Below the pieces are notes generated by a model that worked only from the letters and a program-made list of their open reading frames with translations, made no database searches and was not told the origin of the DNA. This document shows, piece by piece, positions 14,788 through 17,495 of a stretch of 17,495 nucleotides of DNA (its first letter is position 1; each line of letters starts with the position of its first letter). The DNA comes from Pseudomonadota bacterium (lineage in GTDB: Bacteria > Pseudomonadota > Gammaproteobacteria > Steroidobacterales > Steroidobacteraceae). Position numbers and translations under genes: made by a program. The stretch lies in the NCBI GenBank assembly GCA_021808035.1, contig JAKBCG010000012.1, forward strand, positions 1 to 17,495, written 5' to 3'.

Positions 14788-16287
14788 CTAGGTCGCGGGC
14801 GGCTCGACCGGCGCGCAACCGCGCGGGCGGCGCGGGCAGCCGCCGCTGCGCGGGCAGATCACGGAGGCCGGGGCGCCGGCCGCCGCCGCGATCCACGCGA
14901 TGTTGAGCACCTGCGAGACCGCGTGGATGCTCGCCGCGGCGCGCGCCGGGATCGGTCCGTCGCCGCCGCCCGCGCGGCAGGACTCGGCGACCTCGGCGAC
15001 GACGCCGTCCGCGTCGAAGCCCTGCGCCGCGAGCGCGGGTTGCAGGTCGACCCCGACCGACAGCACGTGTGGCACCCGGTTCGCGTCGCGGGTGACCAGC
15101 GAATGGCAGCAGTAGAGCCGGTCGCGGACGCCGTCGTTCATCACCGAGATCTGCGAGGTCGGCGCGCTCGCGCCCGTTGCGGCCGGCGTCCCGCGCAGCA
15201 GCCGGAACACGGCCCAGCGCGGACAGGGGTCCGAGACCTTGCTCATGTTGCCCCAGGGCAGGGGAATCCCATTCGCGCGGTAGACCGCGCGCAGGTACCC
15301 GGGCGGATAGGCGTCGAAGAAGTGCCAGTGCCGGTACGGCGACACCGCGGTCATCCGCCGCATCACCAGCGCCGCGGTCACGTCGAGCTTCTTCGCCGCC
15401 GCGACGCTGTGCGCCTCGCGGATCAGGAAGCGCCGGAACGGCAGCCGCGGGCACAGCAGTGCGCCCGCGAAGAAACTGCACTCGAAGTCCCGCCACGCGT
15501 GCAGCACGTCCTGCGCGCCCATGCCGGCGACGCTCCCGGGGACGTCGCGGTCGCCGGCCGGGGTCGCGCTGTGCGGGGAGATCAGGCCGTCGCCGTTGTG
15601 CAGGATCTTGTGGCCGACGAAGAACGCGAGATCGTACTTCAGCCGCGCCGGCTGATTGCGCAGCCGGGAGTTCACGAACACGGTGTCGGGCGCCTCGAAG
15701 CGCGCGCGCACCAACGCATCGCGGCCGTGGCCCGCCGTCGCGTCGAACCAGCGCAGCTTCAGCCCGTGGTGCCTGAAGATCTCGGCGACCTGCTCCGCCG
15801 ACAGCGGCATGCGTCGCTGACCCGCGGCCTCCGCGGCGCGCTCGATGTCCGGAAAGTCGTTGTGGTGCGTCTCCTGCCACACGCGGATCAGCAGTTGCGC
15901 GAACTGCCGTCCGGTCGTTCCGGTCTGCGAGAGCAGCTCGGGGAGCGCGTTCTGCAGCAGCTCGTGCGAGAACAGGAACGCGGGCTCGAGCGGCATCGCC
16001 GCGAGCCCGCCACGCTCGCGCCGCGGCGGGAGCGCCTCGATCTGGGTGTTCTCGTCGAGGAACCAGCGCGGCTCCTTGCTGAAGATGCCCGCGAGCATCT
16101 CCAGCATGTCCGCCGACGGCATCCGCTTGCCGGTCTCGACCATGCTGAGGTAGGACACCGACGGGGCCGCCGCCGCGTCGATCTGCACGCAGCGGGCCGA
16201 GAGCTCGTCGAGGGTGAGGCCGTTCCGCTTGCGCAGCGCGCGCAGTTTCGCGCCGAGGAGATGGCCCTGGCGGATCAGTCCGGACAT
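14788..16287 (-). CDS. XRE-family regulator with IrrE-like and ScfR-type C-terminal domains, likely controlling aceA
   Basis: The 499-residue protein has an N-terminal XRE helix-turn-helix (about 10-68, including GLTLDELSARC and SYLSMVETGKRMPSADMLE), a middle IrrE/ImmA-like region, and a long C-terminal part resembling the short-chain fatty acyl regulator (ScfR, DUF2083/DUF3612-type) domain. In the middle region the usual HExxH is HKILH (226-230), so the zinc-protease glutamate is replaced by lysine. Family-like C-terminal features are SDPCPRWAVFRLL and the terminal cysteine cluster CPRSGGCPRR. Corynebacterial RamB, with the same architecture, represses glyoxylate-cycle genes. Here the gene is divergent from aceA over a gap with a 10-bp direct repeat, which supports the same role. 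Which CoA or organic-acid effector it senses is unknown. Its stop is one base from that of cbbP. Confidence 0.85.
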   Translation of the reverse strand: MSGLIRQGHLLGAKLRALRKRNGLTLDELSARCVQIDAAAAPSVSYLSMVETGKRMPSADMLEMLAGIFSKEPRWFLDENTQIEALPPRRERGGLAAMPLEPAFLFSHELLQNALPELLSQTGTTGRQFAQLLIRVWQETHHNDFPDIERAAEAAGQRRMPLSAEQVAEIFRHHGLKLRWFDATAGHGRDALVRARFEAPDTVFVNSRLRNQPARLKYDLAFFVGHKILHNGDGLISPHSATPAGDRDVPGSVAGMGAQDVLHAWRDFECSFFAGALLCPRLPFRRFLIREAHSVAAAKKLDVTAALVMRRMTAVSPYRHWHFFDAYPPGYLRAVYRANGIPLPWGNMSKVSDPCPRWAVFRLLRGTPAATGASAPTSQISVMNDGVRDRLYCCHSLVTRDANRVPHVLSVGVDLQPALAAQGFDADGVVAEVAESCRAGGGDGPIPARAAASIHAVSQVLNIAWIAAAAGAPASVICPRSGGCPRRPRGCAPVEPPAT

Positions 16288-16313
16288 CCTGACACTCGTG
16301 TTAATTTCACAAT

Positions 16314-16337
16314 GTCAAATTTCAATAGTCAAATTTC
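16314..16337. promoter_or_regulatory. GTCAAATTTC direct repeat, putative operator of the ScfR-like regulator
   Basis: GTCAAATTTC occurs at 16314-16323 and 16328-16337 with a 14-bp period in the only AT-rich part of the divergent regulator/aceA gap. TTCAC (16306-16310) and GTGAA (16343-16347) flank the pair as an inverted repeat. It overlaps the likely promoter region of both genes (TAAT-rich segment 16341-16351 toward aceA). The repeat is seen directly; the binding protein is inferred from position. Confidence 0.55.
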
Positions 16338-16396
16338 TCTTAGTGAATAATCTACGCTGTTCTCCGCCCCGAATCCATCCAACCGAGGACCGTCCC

Positions 16397-17495
16397 ATGA
16401 TCGATCTCGCGAGCGCTGCGCAGGCACTGACGGCCGAATGGCGCGACGACCCCCGCTGGCGCGGCGTGCGCCGCCCGTACTCGTCCGACGAGGTCGTGAA
16501 GCTCAGGGGTTCGGTGCGGATCGAACACAGCCTCGCGCGGCTCGGCGCCGAGAAATTCTGGCGCCAGCTCCATGAGCTGCCGGTGATCGGCGCGCTCGGC
16601 TGCATGAGCGGCAACCAGGCCGTTCAGGCGGTGCAGGCCGGCCTGCGGGCGATCTACTGCTCCGGCTGGCAGGTCGCCGGCGATGCGAACACCGCCGGCG
16701 AGATGTACCCCGATCAGAGCCTCTATCCGGTGGACTCGGTCCCACGGATGGTCGAGCGGCTGAACAACGCGCTGCTGCGAACCGACCAGATCCAGACCCT
16801 CTCGGGCAAGGGGACGGTCGACTGGCTGGTGCCGATCGTCGCGGACGCCGAGGCGGGCTTCGGCGGCAACCTGAACGCGTTCGAGCTGATGAAGGCGATG
16901 ATCCGCGCGGGTGCCGCCGGGGTCCATTTCGAGGATCAACTCTCGTCGGCGAAGAAATGCGGACACCTCGGCGGCAAGGTGCTGGTGTCGACCGAGGAAG
17001 CGATCAACAAGCTGCTGGCCGCGCGCCTCGCGAGCGACGTCGCCGGGGTCCCGACGGTGCTGATCGCGCGGACCGACGCGGATGCGGCGAACCTGCTGCT
17101 CTCCGACCACGACCCACGCGACCGGGGATTCCTGACCGGGGAGCGCTCGAGCGAGGGTTTCTTCTACGTGAAACCCGGCATCGATCAGGCGATCGCCCGC
17201 GGCCTCGCGTACGCGCCGTATGCCGACCTCGTGTGGTGCGAGACCTCGCGTCCGGATCTCGCGCAGGCGAGGCGATTCGCCGAGGCGATCCGACGCGAGT
17301 TTCCGGACAAGCTCCTCGCGTACAACTGCTCGCCGAGCTTCAACTGGCAGGCCAACCTCGATGCGGACTCGATGAAGCGCTGGCGCGAGGAGCTCGCGGC
17401 GATGGGCTACCGGTTCCAGTTCATCACGCTCGCCGGGTGGCACGCGCTCAACATGGCGATGTTCGAGCTGGCCTCCGCGTATCGCGACGACGGCA
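16397..17495 (+). CDS. aceA: isocitrate lyase (3' end beyond the window)
   Basis: Isocitrate lyase splits isocitrate into glyoxylate and succinate, the first step of the glyoxylate shunt used for growth on acetate or fatty acids. The first 366 codons are present; the E. coli enzyme has 434 residues, so most of the gene is here. Motifs include SGWQVAGDAN at 89-98, VADAEAGFGG at 148-157, VHFEDQ at 176-181, the catalytic signature KKCGHLGGK at 186-194 with Cys188, LIARTDADAA at 222-231, and YNCSPSFNW before the edge. ATG 16397 is preceded by GAGGA (16384-16388). It diverges from the ScfR-like regulator. Malate synthase is not in view but could follow. Confidence 0.96.
   Translation, partial: MIDLASAAQALTAEWRDDPRWRGVRRPYSSDEVVKLRGSVRIEHSLARLGAEKFWRQLHELPVIGALGCMSGNQAVQAVQAGLRAIYCSGWQVAGDANTAGEMYPDQSLYPVDSVPRMVERLNNALLRTDQIQTLSGKGTVDWLVPIVADAEAGFGGNLNAFELMKAMIRAGAAGVHFEDQLSSAKKCGHLGGKVLVSTEEAINKLLAARLASDVAGVPTVLIARTDADAANLLLSDHDPRDRGFLTGERSSEGFFYVKPGIDQAIARGLAYAPYADLVWCETSRPDLAQARRFAEAIRREFPDKLLAYNCSPSFNWQANLDADSMKRWREELAAMGYRFQFITLAGWHALNMAMFELASAYRDDG

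Noticed and set aside
14465..15880. 471-codon minus-strand frame overlapping the ScfR-like regulator and cbbP
   Set aside because: It shares DNA with the regulator in another frame and runs antisense into cbbP; no domain is visible.
16296..16312. CRP-type site in GTGTTAATTTCACAA upstream of aceA
   Set aside because: Only one half (TCACA) fits TGTGA-N6-TCACA; the other half does not match at the required spacing.

Overview
This window is dense, high-GC bacterial chromosome (roughly two thirds G+C by eye) with about 13 intact genes and two cut off by the window edges. No intergenic gap exceeds about 150 bp. The gene set suggests a proteobacterium able to grow autotrophically but also on organic carbon such as acetate. 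It includes a red-type (form IC) RuBisCO with its CbbX activase, a CbbR regulator, a Tat-exported HiPIP, a four-cysteine FNR, a TonB-dependent outer-membrane receptor and isocitrate lyase. I cannot fix the class: form IC RuBisCO and HiPIP occur in alpha-, beta- and gammaproteobacteria. No rRNA, tRNA, CRISPR array, insertion sequence or phage gene was seen.

Layout. 1-126 (+) is the tail of an unrecognised gene. 772-176, 1288-788, 2820-1279 and 3862-2846 (-) form a likely operon transcribed nadA > nadB > apt > MTA/SAH-type nucleosidase. It covers de novo quinolinate (NAD) synthesis followed by adenine release and salvage. An FNR-type regulator (3985-4737, +) diverges from nadA, and a perfect FNR-like palindrome lies between them. 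A HiPIP gene (5161-4829, -) converges on fnr across a strong hairpin terminator. Next is a GlxA/AraC-type regulator (6333-5278, -), divergent from a TonB-dependent receptor (6473-8833, +). Their shared gap holds four direct repeats at helical spacing.

The receptor converges, with overlapping stop codons, on cbbR (9786-8830, -). cbbR is divergent from a compact Calvin-cycle operon, cbbL-cbbS-cbbX-cbbF-cbbP (9932-14786, +). The gap between them carries two matches to the CbbR consensus. The operon converges, with a one-base gap, on an XRE/ScfR-like regulator (16287-14788, -). That regulator is divergent from the isocitrate lyase gene aceA (16397 to beyond 17495, +), and the gap contains a 10-bp direct repeat that is a natural operator candidate.

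How it fits together. The right half pairs CO2 fixation (RuBisCO, activase, FBPase, phosphoribulokinase) with the glyoxylate shunt, each under its own divergent regulator. This looks like a switch between autotrophic growth and growth on C2/fatty-acid carbon. The left half links oxygen sensing (FNR) to an oxygen-sensitive 4Fe-4S enzyme (NadA) and to a high-potential electron carrier (HiPIP). I found no clear evidence of an entirely new system. The most promising unexplained elements are the phased repeats upstream of the TonB receptor, the ScfR-like regulator with an altered metalloprotease motif and its repeat operator, and the FNR palindrome shared by nadA and fnr.
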